Positions 51,853 to 60,803 of a stretch of 64,000 nt of DNA are shown here, in pieces. Origin of the DNA: CAIXOA01 sp041653635 (GTDB taxonomy: Archaea > Micrarchaeota > Micrarchaeia > Anstonellales > Bilamarchaeaceae); the NCBI GenBank assembly GCA_041653635.1, contig JBAZFC010000001.1, positions 372,001-436,000 on the forward strand, read 5' to 3'. Within the stretch, counting starts at the first letter, position 1. Each line of letters starts with the position of its first letter. A model generated the notes under the pieces. It saw only the letters and a program-made list of their open reading frames with translations. It searched no databases and was not told the origin of the DNA. Position numbers and translations under genes: made by a program.

Positions 51853-51945
51853 AGAGGAAGAGGGGGGAACTCCCCCCTCCTCTCTTTAGGGTAATCATAC
51901 CTCCCCCCACTTCACTTCATCACTCTTCACTCGTGCTCCTTACGC
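51852..51945 (-). repeat. Three-hairpin repeat, copy 4
   Basis: Full-length A-type copy: hairpin 1 CGTA-AGGAG-CACG (one pair lost), hairpin 2 GGTA-TGAT-TACC, hairpin 3 arms AAGAG/CTCTT around an extended GGAGGGGGGA/CCCCCCTCTTCC stem. Its end coincides with the 3' end of tRNA-Val(GAC); downstream is the promoter of the 507-aa gene. Confidence 0.85.
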
Positions 51946-52013
51946 CCGCCGTTTTCCAGGCGTAAAAGCATAACTATTTAAACATAAATAAACACATTAT
52001 TATAGTTGAAACC

Positions 52014-53537
52014 ATGGCAGAGCATAAAACACCCGTTCCGCTGGCCAGCATGACCCCGACGCGAAGGTCATTTCCCGCCGTATTAGCCGATTCCACGGAC
52101 AGGCCGGGAAGGTACAGGAGCGAGAACCCGGAGATAACCGTGGTGGGGAAGAGGGCAGGCCCCGCACCGGAGCAGCCGGCGGACAGGGGCAGCCACGGCG
52201 GCGCGGACGCACTGAAGCTTTTCGTTAAAGGGGCGTCCAATGGCCGCGCAGAACTGCCCGCCGTTTCCCCCAAATCCAGGGAGGACCAATACGGATTCCC
52301 GATTGCAGAAGCCAGGCCGGTTCCCGCGGAAGGCCGGGGAACGGAAACCGCGCCAAAGGCCACCGGATTCTTCAAAGTATTGCGCGGCGCGCATGCCGAG
52401 TGCAACACCATCCCGGGCCTCAAACTTGAGGATTTGGGCTATGCCGAGAAGGTCCCGAACTCAAACGTCACCGAGGAGCTGCAGATGCGGGACGGCTCCC
52501 CACACAGGTTCTCCGGCTTCATGGTGCAGCTGGGTGCGGGGGACAGCACAAGGAGGTTCATGTTCAGCAACACCCCCCCGAACGTCCTCGCCGACCACGG
52601 CGCGACCGGCTACCTTGTCACAAGCGATTACATGCAGATAGAGCTCGCGGACGGGAGGCTCGTTTACATAATCGCGGTTTGCGAGGATGCTTCGGCCCTC
52701 AAGCTCACCGGCTCCCCGCGCGAAGGCGCGTCCGCGGCCAGTGGCCAAATTCCGCTGTTTGACAACACCTCCGAGGCGGTGCGCTGGGTGGCGCGGAAGG
52801 TGGCAACCCTTGGCGATGGCACCGTGAAAAAGCAAATCCTTGACAACGGCCGGGCAATCGTCCTGGTGGAGACGCCGGAAGGCAGCTTCATAGTCACCAA
52901 CGGCAGCGTTGAATACGCAATCCCGGAGATTGCGAAGGCCTGCGGGGCCGGCATCAAAGAGGACGCCGCCGCAAATCCCGGCTCCGTGTGCGTCGCGCTC
53001 CAGTCCGGCGAAACCGTGCATGTGCGCATTTTCCGGATTCAATACCTTTCCGTGCCTGAAGCCGAAACCCCGCCGGCCGCAGTCTCCCCCAGCACAACCG
53101 GCACCACTGAGGCCTCGCTTCTCATCACCCTTGACGTGGGCCTGCCCCAGACCAAGGAAGGCGCAGCCGCGCTGCTCACGAAGGCAATCAGGCCCACCCC
53201 GGCGGTCATCCTGGCCGGGGAAGGGGATGCGGAGGCGGAATTCATAAGCAAACGCAGGATACTGACCTCCATCAGGGAGGGCCTGAGGTCTGTCATAGAG
53301 CACAACGATGCCGCGGACCCGCTCATCTTCACGGCAATCCGCACAAGGATGGGCGGTAACGACTTCACCTTCCATCTCTTCAAGCTCAGGTCCATTGACG
53401 GGTTGAGCCCCGCCCTCAGGGACATGCAGCCCTCAATCGTGTTCACCGAAGGCGACGACGCCTACATCCTCCTGCCTTCGTCCCGCATAAGCCCGGAAGT
53501 AAGAAAGCTCCTTCTTGAATCAACGATGACCCGCTAA
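52014..53537 (+). CDS. Protein of unknown function
   Basis: 507 aa, soluble. A disordered N-terminal 110 residues (Pro/Arg/Gly-rich) is followed by two similar-length mixed alpha/beta parts (about 115-345 and 360-507) separated by a Pro/Thr linker (ETPPAAVSPSTTGTTE). No catalytic motif seen. A TATA-like CTATTTAAACAT and TATTATAGTTG precede the ATG. Single gene. Confidence 0.65.
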   Translation: MAEHKTPVPLASMTPTRRSFPAVLADSTDRPGRYRSENPEITVVGKRAGPAPEQPADRGSHGGADALKLFVKGASNGRAELPAVSPKSREDQYGFPIAEARPVPAEGRGTETAPKATGFFKVLRGAHAECNTIPGLKLEDLGYAEKVPNSNVTEELQMRDGSPHRFSGFMVQLGAGDSTRRFMFSNTPPNVLADHGATGYLVTSDYMQIELADGRLVYIIAVCEDASALKLTGSPREGASAASGQIPLFDNTSEAVRWVARKVATLGDGTVKKQILDNGRAIVLVETPEGSFIVTNGSVEYAIPEIAKACGAGIKEDAAANPGSVCVALQSGETVHVRIFRIQYLSVPEAETPPAAVSPSTTGTTEASLLITLDVGLPQTKEGAAALLTKAIRPTPAVILAGEGDAEAEFISKRRILTSIREGLRSVIEHNDAADPLIFTAIRTRMGGNDFTFHLFKLRSIDGLSPALRDMQPSIVFTEGDDAYILLPSSRISPEVRKLLLESTMTR

Positions 53538-53591
53538 TCCTTGTTTTTAATGTTTTCCCAATAATATACATCCATCTTTTGGGTGTTTTGA

Positions 53592-54590
<999 letters not shown>

Positions 54591-54594
54591 GCAG

Positions 54595-55287
54595 ATGGAC
54601 AGCAGCAAGCCCAACCACATAGTCATAATTCCCGACGGCAACCGTAGGTGGGGCGAACAGCACGCCATAACCCGCGAGGAGGCGTACCGCATAGGCATAG
54701 AGAAGATAGCGGACGCCGCGGGCTGGTGCAGGGAAGAGGGCGTCCGAATCCTCACCATGTGGGGCTTCAGCACCGAGAACTTCCAGCGCGACCCGGACGA
54801 GATAGGGAAGCTGTTCGGCCTCTTCCAGCGCAACCTCATGGAGGCGGTCAGGCGCAAGGGCGAGGGCGAGAAATACGGCGTCCGCGTCCGCTTCCTCGGC
54901 CGCACCAATCTCTTCCCCAAGGATGTCCAGAACCTTTTCCACGAGGTGGAAAAGCTCACCGCGGACAAGAAGGACTACCAGCTGAACCTCCTGCTTGCCT
55001 ACGGGGGAAGGTCCGAGATAGTGGATGCGGTGAATTCCGCGCTGAAGGAAGGAAAAAAAGAAATAGACGAGGAATCCATCTCCTCCCATCTCTACACCGC
55101 AGGAATCCCGGACCCGGACCTAGTAATCCGCACCTCCGGCGAGCAACGCCTCAGCGGCCTCCTCCCCTGGCAGACCGCGTACAGCGAGCTGTATTTTTCC
55201 AAAAAGCTCTGGCCCGACTTCACCAAGGATGATTTCCTTGAGGCGTTGAAGTTCTACGAAAGCACTAAGCGCAGGTTTGGCAGATGA
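54595..55287 (+). CDS. uppS: cis-Prenyltransferase (undecaprenyl/polyprenyl diphosphate synthase)
   Basis: 230 aa. Family motifs: IIPDGNRRWG (catalytic Asp at about 14), TMWGFSTENFQR, and DLVIRTSGEQRLSGLLPWQTAYSELYF. It builds the long-chain polyprenyl diphosphate that carries sugars for surface glycosylation in archaea. Grouping with PAP2 and dolichol-kinase-like genes supports a lipid-carrier cycle. It overlaps the next gene by 4 bp. Confidence 0.95.
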   Translation: MDSSKPNHIVIIPDGNRRWGEQHAITREEAYRIGIEKIADAAGWCREEGVRILTMWGFSTENFQRDPDEIGKLFGLFQRNLMEAVRRKGEGEKYGVRVRFLGRTNLFPKDVQNLFHEVEKLTADKKDYQLNLLLAYGGRSEIVDAVNSALKEGKKEIDEESISSHLYTAGIPDPDLVIRTSGEQRLSGLLPWQTAYSELYFSKKLWPDFTKDDFLEALKFYESTKRRFGR

Positions 55288-55616
55288 TTGTCAGGAACAA
55301 GAGAACTGGTGAAGAATTGCGCTGCCTCACCGCATTCTCCATCCTGCCGCAAATCCGCGGGCTCATGTTCCGCGCGAAGCCCGTTTCCATCCTATTTGAT
55401 TTCAAGGAGGAGGCAATCCACCCCATCCATTCCCTCTTCGTCTTCTTCCCGTTCTATGCAATTTACATAAGCAAGGAAAATAAGGTGCTGGAGAAGGCGC
55501 GCATCGCTCCCTTCCGGATGCTTCACAAAAACTCTGTTCCGGCACGGTACCTTCTTGAAACTGACTTAAATTCCGGCGGGCATTTCTCGCCCGGTGACGA
55601 GGTGGAACTTTGCTAG
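55284..55616 (+). CDS. DUF192-family small protein
   Basis: 110 aa. Matches the DUF192 pattern: IRGLMFRAKPVSILFDF, then IHSLFVFFPFYAIYI and the C-terminal GGHFSPGDEVEL. Function of the family is unsettled. No signal peptide, although many bacterial members have one. It lies between uppS and the second pilus ATPase gene. Confidence 0.85.
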   Translation: MIVRNKRTGEELRCLTAFSILPQIRGLMFRAKPVSILFDFKEEAIHPIHSLFVFFPFYAIYISKENKVLEKARIAPFRMLHKNSVPARYLLETDLNSGGHFSPGDEVELC

Positions 55617-55624
55617 GATGGAGA

Positions 55625-56950
55625 ATGACTGAAAAGGCGGACTACAACATTCAGCTGCCGCGCCTGAGCGCGGACGAGGAAGAATTGGTCTCCTTGGTAG
55701 AAGGGGCATTCCGCGAGGAGGCGCGCTCCACGGATTTCCGCTCCAAGGACGAGGTCCTGAACGCGCTCAAATCCATCGTGCTCACGACCGCAAGGCAGAA
55801 TGGCATAATGCTTGACGCAGAACAGGCGTCCTACCTGCCCACGGTCTGCTTCCTGCACATATACGGCTTCGCATTCATAGACCCCCTTTTGCAGGATGGT
55901 TCCATAGAGGAGATAAGCATAGTCGGCGTAGGGAAGCCCGCCTATGTATATGTGCGCAAGGAGGGATGGAAGCGCGTCAATGCGGAATTCACCTCCACAG
56001 AGGCCCTTGCGGAAGTCATAAACAAGATGGGCAGGAACATCGGCAGGCGCATAACGCTCCAGCGCCCCAAGCTCAACGCCATTCTTCCGGACGGCTCCCG
56101 CCTCCACGCAACGCTCCCCCCGCTTTCCGAAGGCGAAATCACCATACGGCGCTTCACCGACAATCCATTCTCCCCGCAGGAGCTGTGCGCAAGCGGCGCA
56201 TTCCCTCCGCGCGCCATAGCCCTCCTTTCCCTTCTCATGCAGTCCGACATGTCGCTCATAATATCCGGAAACACCGCAAGCGGCAAGACCACCACCCTGA
56301 ATTCCCTGTTTTCTTTCATACCTGCAGACGAACGAATCGTAATCACGGAGGAAAGCCCGGAGATAAACATCCCGCACCAGCACAAGGCGCGCCTCGTCGC
56401 GAACGAGGAGATGGGCGTCTCCCTCCGCGAGCTCGTATATGACACGCTCCGCATGAGGCCCGACCGCCTCATCGTTGGGGAAGTAAGGAATGCAGAAGAG
56501 GCCGGCGCCCTCTTTGACGCGCTTCTGGGAGGGCAGGCGCGCGGCTGCTACGCCACCTTCCACGCGCAGAGCGCCTCGGAAACCCTGCGCCGCCTCAAGC
56601 TCTTTGGCATAAGCGAGGCGGACTTCAACAGCATAGACGGCATAATCGTCCAGAGGAGGATGCTCCGCTACGACATGAAGAAGAGGAGGAACACCGAGGT
56701 GCGCAGGATGGTTGAGTTCTGCTTCGGCCCCTCCAAGAATCCCGTCCTTTCCTATGATGCGGATTCCGATTCCTGGAAGGAGGGGAACACCTCTGAATTC
56801 CTCGACACAATCTCATCTTCGCTCGGGCTCAGCACCAAGGAAATCTCGCAGGAGCTCAAGGAGCGCGAATCCTTCATGAAAAAGAAGAGGGATTTCGCCG
56901 CGTTCTTTTCGGAATACCAGGGGAAATTCTATGGCGCAGGGAAATCTTGA
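55625..56950 (+). CDS. Second pilus/archaellum-type ATPase (TadA/FlaI family)
   Basis: 441 aa. Walker A GNTASGKTTT (about 216-225), Asp-box IVITEESPEINIP, Walker B MRPDRLIVGEVRNAEEAGAL and His-box-like YATFHAQSASETLRRL. Distinct from the 43740-45212 ATPase, with a shorter N-terminus. Start ATG 55625 (behind GGATGGAG); frame open to 55610. It overlaps its membrane partner by 20 bp. Confidence 0.93.
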   Translation: MTEKADYNIQLPRLSADEEELVSLVEGAFREEARSTDFRSKDEVLNALKSIVLTTARQNGIMLDAEQASYLPTVCFLHIYGFAFIDPLLQDGSIEEISIVGVGKPAYVYVRKEGWKRVNAEFTSTEALAEVINKMGRNIGRRITLQRPKLNAILPDGSRLHATLPPLSEGEITIRRFTDNPFSPQELCASGAFPPRAIALLSLLMQSDMSLIISGNTASGKTTTLNSLFSFIPADERIVITEESPEINIPHQHKARLVANEEMGVSLRELVYDTLRMRPDRLIVGEVRNAEEAGALFDALLGGQARGCYATFHAQSASETLRRLKLFGISEADFNSIDGIIVQRRMLRYDMKKRRNTEVRRMVEFCFGPSKNPVLSYDADSDSWKEGNTSEFLDTISSSLGLSTKEISQELKERESFMKKKRDFAAFFSEYQGKFYGAGKS

Positions 56951-58505
56951 TGGAATCGTTTCGGCATTTCCGCCCCTGCACATCCGCAGTGCGCAGCTCG
57001 CGTTCGCGGAGCGGCTCGGGCTTGAGCCGGGGCGCTACGCATGCTTCTCCCTTTTCCTCTCGCTCCTGCTTTCCATCCCCATCGCCGGCATCTTCTCGGA
57101 TTCCATCCAGATGTTCCTTGCGGCAATCCTCCTCTCCACAGCCCTGCTCTTCCTGCTCATGCTCAGGCTACCGCGCATCATCTTCATGGGCCGCATATCC
57201 CGGATGGAGGCCGAGCTTCCCTTCTCGCTGCGCATGCTGGGGATGCTCCTTGAGCTGAACGTCCCGTTCGCCGAATCCTTGTCCATCATCTCCAAAGGCA
57301 GCTCACCCCTCTCCGAAGAACTGAAGGCGATGGAAAGGGACGTGCGCAGGGGCGCATCCATCCCCGCGTCCCTCGCCCACCTTGCGGAGCGCCTCATCTC
57401 CATCCCAATCAGAAGGGCAATCCTCAGCGTCTCCTCCGCGTATGAAAAAGGAAAGGCGGGCGGCGACCTCATCCGCGTCTCCAACGACCTCCTGTCCATG
57501 CAGAAGCACTCCATGAAGAACGCCGCCTCGCGCCAGTCCGTGCTCTCACTCCTGTTCATCGCAGTCGCGGTCATACTGCCCGCGTTCATGATAATTTTCT
57601 CATCCCTTGGAAGCGTCTCGCCCTTCGGAAACATGGACGCCTCCTCCATCCAGGTGATGATGCTCGTCCTGCTCCCGGCGCTCTCCGCCCTTGTCCTCCT
57701 CTTCGCAGCCGCGATGTTTCCCCCGTCTTTTTTCGCCCCCCGCTTTCCCCTATCCGCCTTCATTCCCGCATTCATCGCAGTTCTCGTGTTCGTCCTCCTC
57801 CAATACACGGAAATCCCGCGCCTTCCCGCACTCATTCTTGTGCTGGCTGCTGCCGCGGCGCTTTCTTACCCCTCATACATGAAAGAAAGCAAGCGCGAGA
57901 AGGTGGAGGAATCTCTTCCCGACGTCGTCCTTTCCGTCTCCTCCCAGCCGCCCGGCCGCGGCCTTGAGCCTCTGCTCGCATCCATGGAAAAATATTCAAT
58001 GCCCCCGCTCAGGGGCGAGCTCGCCATCTCGCTCAAGCAGGCGAAGGCGAACGTTAAGCCCGAAGCCGTGCTTGACGACCTCTGGAGGAGGAACGGCTCC
58101 CCGCTCCTGCGCCGGTTTTCCATTTTCCTTTCCCACGCCCTCGGCGCAGGCCACGACATCTCCCGCTACCTTTCCATGCTAGCCGAGGATCTCCTTTCCG
58201 CGATAGAGATGAGGCGCGAGCGCGAGGCGCTGCTCGCGATGCAGAAATACACACTCATCTCGGGCGCAGTACTCATCCCGTTCATAATCGGCTCATCCCT
58301 CTCGCTTGCGGGTGGGATAGCTGGCAGCTCGCCCCCGGGCATCGCAGACGACTCCGTTTCCTACCTCGCCATATACGCGTTCCTCTCCGCCGCCTTCATC
58401 TCGTACGCGGAAGGCAGGCCATCCTCATTCATAAAATACTTTTCGCTCCTTGCATTATCAGGCATCGCCCTTTTCCACATCTTCTCGGGCGTGCCGTTCT
58501 GGTGA
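56931..58505 (+). CDS. Double T2SSF pilus membrane core (TadB-TadC fusion)
   Basis: 524 aa containing two T2SSF-type modules in one chain: first around residues 85-230 (LPFSLRMLGMLLELNVPFAES), second around 325-470 (LPDVVLSVSSQPPGRGLEPL), each followed by membrane helices, about nine helices overall. In the other locus the same two modules are separate genes. FlaJ-type archaellum proteins have a comparable double form. No pilin is adjacent. Confidence 0.88.
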   Translation: MAQGNLDGIVSAFPPLHIRSAQLAFAERLGLEPGRYACFSLFLSLLLSIPIAGIFSDSIQMFLAAILLSTALLFLLMLRLPRIIFMGRISRMEAELPFSLRMLGMLLELNVPFAESLSIISKGSSPLSEELKAMERDVRRGASIPASLAHLAERLISIPIRRAILSVSSAYEKGKAGGDLIRVSNDLLSMQKHSMKNAASRQSVLSLLFIAVAVILPAFMIIFSSLGSVSPFGNMDASSIQVMMLVLLPALSALVLLFAAAMFPPSFFAPRFPLSAFIPAFIAVLVFVLLQYTEIPRLPALILVLAAAAALSYPSYMKESKREKVEESLPDVVLSVSSQPPGRGLEPLLASMEKYSMPPLRGELAISLKQAKANVKPEAVLDDLWRRNGSPLLRRFSIFLSHALGAGHDISRYLSMLAEDLLSAIEMRREREALLAMQKYTLISGAVLIPFIIGSSLSLAGGIAGSSPPGIADDSVSYLAIYAFLSAAFISYAEGRPSSFIKYFSLLALSGIALFHIFSGVPFW

Positions 58506-58511
58506 ATTAGA

Positions 58512-58973
58512 ATGGATTTCGCAACGCAGGCATTCATTTCAATCGCGCAGGCCCTTGACAACCCATACGCCTTCTTCGCGCTGATAATCCTCGCGGTTCT
58601 CGCAACCGAGCCGCGCAACGGGAAGCGCGGCAAGATTGCCGCCGCCCTCATAATCGCCGGCCTGCTCACCCTTGCCGCGAAGGAGCTGGTGATGCAGCCC
58701 CGCCCCTGCATAGGCGGGGATTCGCTGATACAGTGCCCGCTTGACTATTCTCTTCCCAGCGGCCACGCAACAATCGCCTTCACGCTCCTGATTGCGTTCA
58801 TAGGGAACCGTTACTTCCCGCTCTATTGGCTTTTCGCCCTGCTGGTGGCTTACTCCCGTTTCTATTTGGGCGTCCATACGTTTGAAGACCTTGCAGCCGC
58901 ATTGGTGGTGGCGCCCATCGCCTACCAGCTTGCCGACCTGCTCTGGGGTGCTTTTGTTGAAGGAAAGAAGTAG
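58512..58973 (+). CDS. PAP2-family membrane phosphatase
   Basis: 153 aa, several membrane helices, with all three PAP2 motifs: KELVMQPRP, PSGHATIAF and SRFYLGVHTFEDL (catalytic His in each of the last two). Likely removes phosphate from polyprenyl diphosphate, recycling the lipid carrier made by the cis-prenyltransferase upstream; other lipid phosphates are possible. Confidence 0.9.
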   Translation: MDFATQAFISIAQALDNPYAFFALIILAVLATEPRNGKRGKIAAALIIAGLLTLAAKELVMQPRPCIGGDSLIQCPLDYSLPSGHATIAFTLLIAFIGNRYFPLYWLFALLVAYSRFYLGVHTFEDLAAALVVAPIAYQLADLLWGAFVEGKK

Positions 58974-59514
58974 GAAATTCATACACATAATAATCGGGAT
59001 AATCTTCCTCCTCATACTGCAATTCTTCGGCAGGCACACCCTGGAGATAACCCTTTTCGCGGGCATACTCGCGGGGCTGATGGCGATGCACCTCGTAATC
59101 CGCTCCCACCGCCTCCCTTTCGTGAGCTGGTTCATAGACAATTTTGAGAGGGAGGGCGTGCGCACACCCGGCTTCGGCTCCGCATGGTACGCATTCGGGA
59201 TACTGATGGCTTCCGTCGCGATATCCGACCCATCCCTTCTCGCGGCGGCAATATGTGTCCTCGCGTTCGGGGACTCCTTCTCCACCATATTCGGCCAGGG
59301 CGGAAAAATCCACATCCCCTACAACCCGCACAAAACCCTGGAGGGGAGCGCTGCCTTCTTCCTCGGCTCCCTCTCCGCATACCTCTTCATCGGCCCCGCG
59401 GCAATTCCCCTCGCCATAGTATGCGCAATCGTGGAATCTCTCCCGCTTCCGCTGGACGACAACATCACTATTCCGGCGGCGGCGATACTGGTCTTCTATT
59501 TCTTTCCGATATAA
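58957..59514 (+). CDS. Dolichol/phytol kinase-like (SEC59/VTE5) membrane protein
   Basis: 185 aa from TTG 58957 (behind GGGGTG; GTG 58948 also possible), overlapping the PAP2 gene by 17 bp. About five membrane helices. The conserved CTP-kinase segment is visible: LAFGDSFSTIFGQGG, then NPHKTLEGSAAFFLGSL and VESLPLPLDDN. Probably phosphorylates a polyprenol or isoprenoid alcohol with CTP, complementing uppS and PAP2. Confidence 0.85.
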   Translation: MKERSRKFIHIIIGIIFLLILQFFGRHTLEITLFAGILAGLMAMHLVIRSHRLPFVSWFIDNFEREGVRTPGFGSAWYAFGILMASVAISDPSLLAAAICVLAFGDSFSTIFGQGGKIHIPYNPHKTLEGSAAFFLGSLSAYLFIGPAAIPLAIVCAIVESLPLPLDDNITIPAAAILVFYFFPI

Positions 59515-59520
59515 TCAGAG

Positions 59521-59593
59521 TGGGCCCACCCGGATTCGAACCGGGGATCCCTACCGTGTGAGGGTAGTGTCTTAACCGCTCGACTATGGGCCC
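59521..59593 (-). tRNA. tRNA-Val (CAC)
   Basis: 73 nt: acceptor GGGCCCA/TGGGCCC, anticodon stem CTACC/GGTAG with loop CTCACAC (anticodon CAC), T-arm CCCGG TTCGAAT CCGGG, discriminator A. No intron; CCA not encoded. Second tRNA-Val of the window. Confidence 0.96.
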
Positions 59594-59621
59594 TGAACCC
59601 CAGAAGAGAAATTTATTTGAT

Positions 59622-59638
59622 GCGGAAGTCCTTAAAAA
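59622..59638 (-). promoter_or_regulatory. Promoter of tRNA-Val (CAC)
   Basis: Minus-strand TTTTTAAGGACTTCCGC, identical to the box upstream of tRNA-Val(GAC), with the TATA part about 40-45 nt before the tRNA. Confidence 0.55.
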
Positions 59639-59675
59639 CAGTTTCCCTACTGAATTATGTTGCTCTCTCCAATAG

Positions 59676-59740
59676 TAAATGAAGTGGGGGAGGGTCAGAA
59701 TGACCGGTAAAAATGGGGAGGGAGCCCCCTCCGCGTTTTT
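59676..59740 (+). repeat. Three-hairpin repeat, copy 7 (5' truncated)
   Basis: B-type copy lacking hairpin 1: hairpin 2 GGTCA-GAA-TGACC, hairpin 3 arms AAAAA/TTTTT around GGGGAGGGAGCCCCCTCC. The only copy on the plus strand. It ends 4 bp before tRNA-Met. Confidence 0.82.
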
Positions 59741-59744
59741 CCGA

Positions 59745-59884
59745 GCCGAGGTAGCTCAGCCTGGCTGGAGCGCCAGACTCATAGGATTCGGTTCTTATGA
59801 GTACTGAGGCGGTTCGCCGCCTATGACTTACAAAGGCGTATCTGGGTAATCTGGAGGCCGGGGGTTCAAATCCCCCCCTCGGCA
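59745..59884 (+). tRNA. Elongator-type tRNA-Met (CAT) with 65-nt intron
   Basis: Exon 1 59745-59783 and exon 2 59849-59884 give a 75-nt tRNA: acceptor GCCGAGG/CCTCGGC, anticodon stem CCAGA/TCTGG, loop CTCATAA (CAT), T-arm GGGGG TTCAAAT CCCCC, discriminator A. The intron (59784-59848) interrupts the canonical 37/38 position and contains a GGCGG-TTC-GCCGCC hairpin. G1-C72 excludes the usual archaeal initiator; elongator Met is favoured over tRNA-Ile2 (agmatidine-modified CAT) by its close match to the archaeal Met sequence. Confidence 0.9.
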
Positions 59885-59892
59885 TTTTATAA

Positions 59893-60270
59893 TCAGCGCC
59901 CCTTCTTTCCGCGCAGCCCCCTGCCGCTCCTTGCCTTTGAAACCTTGGAGCCGAACTGCTCGTCAACGTCGTCCTTCTCCTCCCTGCTTATGGAGAGCGC
60001 CTCCTCGTAGCGCTTCTTCGCTTCCGCGGAGATAACAACTTCCCCGTCCCTGAAGCAGGTCGGCATCCCGGACACGTCCGTGAGAGAATAAAGTATGGAT
60101 ATTAGCGCGGAAACCCTCTCATCCGCCTTCTGTGGGACCAGGAATTTTTCCCCGTCCATGACGCTCCTCTTCATCGCGCCGAGGTACTCCGCAACCTCAG
60201 AAACCTCATGTACGCCGAAACCATGGCTCCCCATCCACTGCAGCGCATCAGGGTCAAATTTGAGCTTCAT
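59893..60270 (-). CDS. Small protein of unknown function with basic tail
   Basis: 125 aa, soluble; alpha/beta first 95 residues (DPDALQWMGSHGFGVHEVSE), then a charged linker and a tail rich in Arg/Gly/Lys (SGRGLRGKKGR) suggesting nucleic-acid contact. It starts 72 bp after tRNA-Pro on the same strand and ends 8 bp from tRNA-Met. No family recognised. Confidence 0.65.
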   Translation of the reverse strand: MKLKFDPDALQWMGSHGFGVHEVSEVAEYLGAMKRSVMDGEKFLVPQKADERVSALISILYSLTDVSGMPTCFRDGEVVISAEAKKRYEEALSISREEKDDVDEQFGSKVSKARSGRGLRGKKGR

Positions 60271-60342
60271 ACGGGCACCGAACCGTTTGCACAGAAAAAG
60301 TAGATAAACCTTCTGTTTGCATTCCGCCCCTTTTGGGGCAAA

Positions 60343-60415
60343 TGGGGTCGCAGAGATTTGAACTCTGATAACCAGCTCCCAAAGCTGGCAGCATGCCAGG
60401 TTAGCTCACGACCCC
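60343..60415 (-). tRNA. tRNA-Pro (TGG)
   Basis: 73 nt: acceptor GGGGTCG/CGACCCC, anticodon stem CCAGC/GCTGG with loop TTTGGGA (anticodon TGG, G37), T-arm CAGAG TTCAAAT CTCTG, discriminator A. Its 5' end is only 3 bp from the stop codon of the GNAT gene on the same strand, so it may be cut from the mRNA of the trpS operon. Confidence 0.95.
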
Positions 60416-60418
60416 GAT

Positions 60419-60799
60419 TCAATTCGCCCTTCGCCTCTCCAGTATGTACACGTCCTTAATCTTTTTCAGCGTGAAGCCTTTTTTATGGTATAGGTTGAGC
60501 GCGGGATTGGCCGGCTTCACCTTGAGGAATATATCCGCCCCTTTCCTGTCGCAGAACCTCACCGCGGCGTCCAGCAGCCTTCCGCCCAACCCGTGCTCCC
60601 TCCACTCCGGCAGCACCCCTATCCCCTGCAGCAGTATCTTATCATCGCCAATAATCAGGTGCACGAACCCAATTGTCCGCCCGCCCTCCTCTGCCACAAA
60701 ATAAACGTCTTTATCAGTAAAAAGCGGCTCAGACTTCGGAAAAAGCTTCCTTATGAGCGATGCGAGCCCCTCTGAGAAGCCCGCCCTCCGTATCATCAT
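60419..60799 (-). CDS. GNAT-family N-acetyltransferase
   Basis: 126-aa GNAT fold protein using acetyl-CoA; substrate unknown (small molecule or protein N-terminus). The acetyl-CoA pyrophosphate loop is in VLPEWREHGLGGRLLDAAV, followed by strand 5-helix 4 NPALNLYHKKGFTLKK. Last protein gene of the trpS-nop5-phosphoesterase run (4-bp gap). Confidence 0.9.
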   Translation of the reverse strand: MMIRRAGFSEGLASLIRKLFPKSEPLFTDKDVYFVAEEGGRTIGFVHLIIGDDKILLQGIGVLPEWREHGLGGRLLDAAVRFCDRKGADIFLKVKPANPALNLYHKKGFTLKKIKDVYILERRRAN

Positions 60800-60803
60800 G
60801 GAA

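Noticed and set aside
51632..51945. Repeat copies as a CRISPR array
   Set aside because: Copies are dispersed over 45 kb, vary in sequence, and show no regular spacers or cas genes.
59784..59848. tRNA-Met intron as a C/D box guide RNA
   Set aside because: Only one CTGA and no acceptable RUGAUGA box in the right order.
59745..59884. tRNA-Met(CAT) as initiator tRNA
   Set aside because: G1-C72 pair and elongator-like arms; archaeal initiators normally start with A1-U72.
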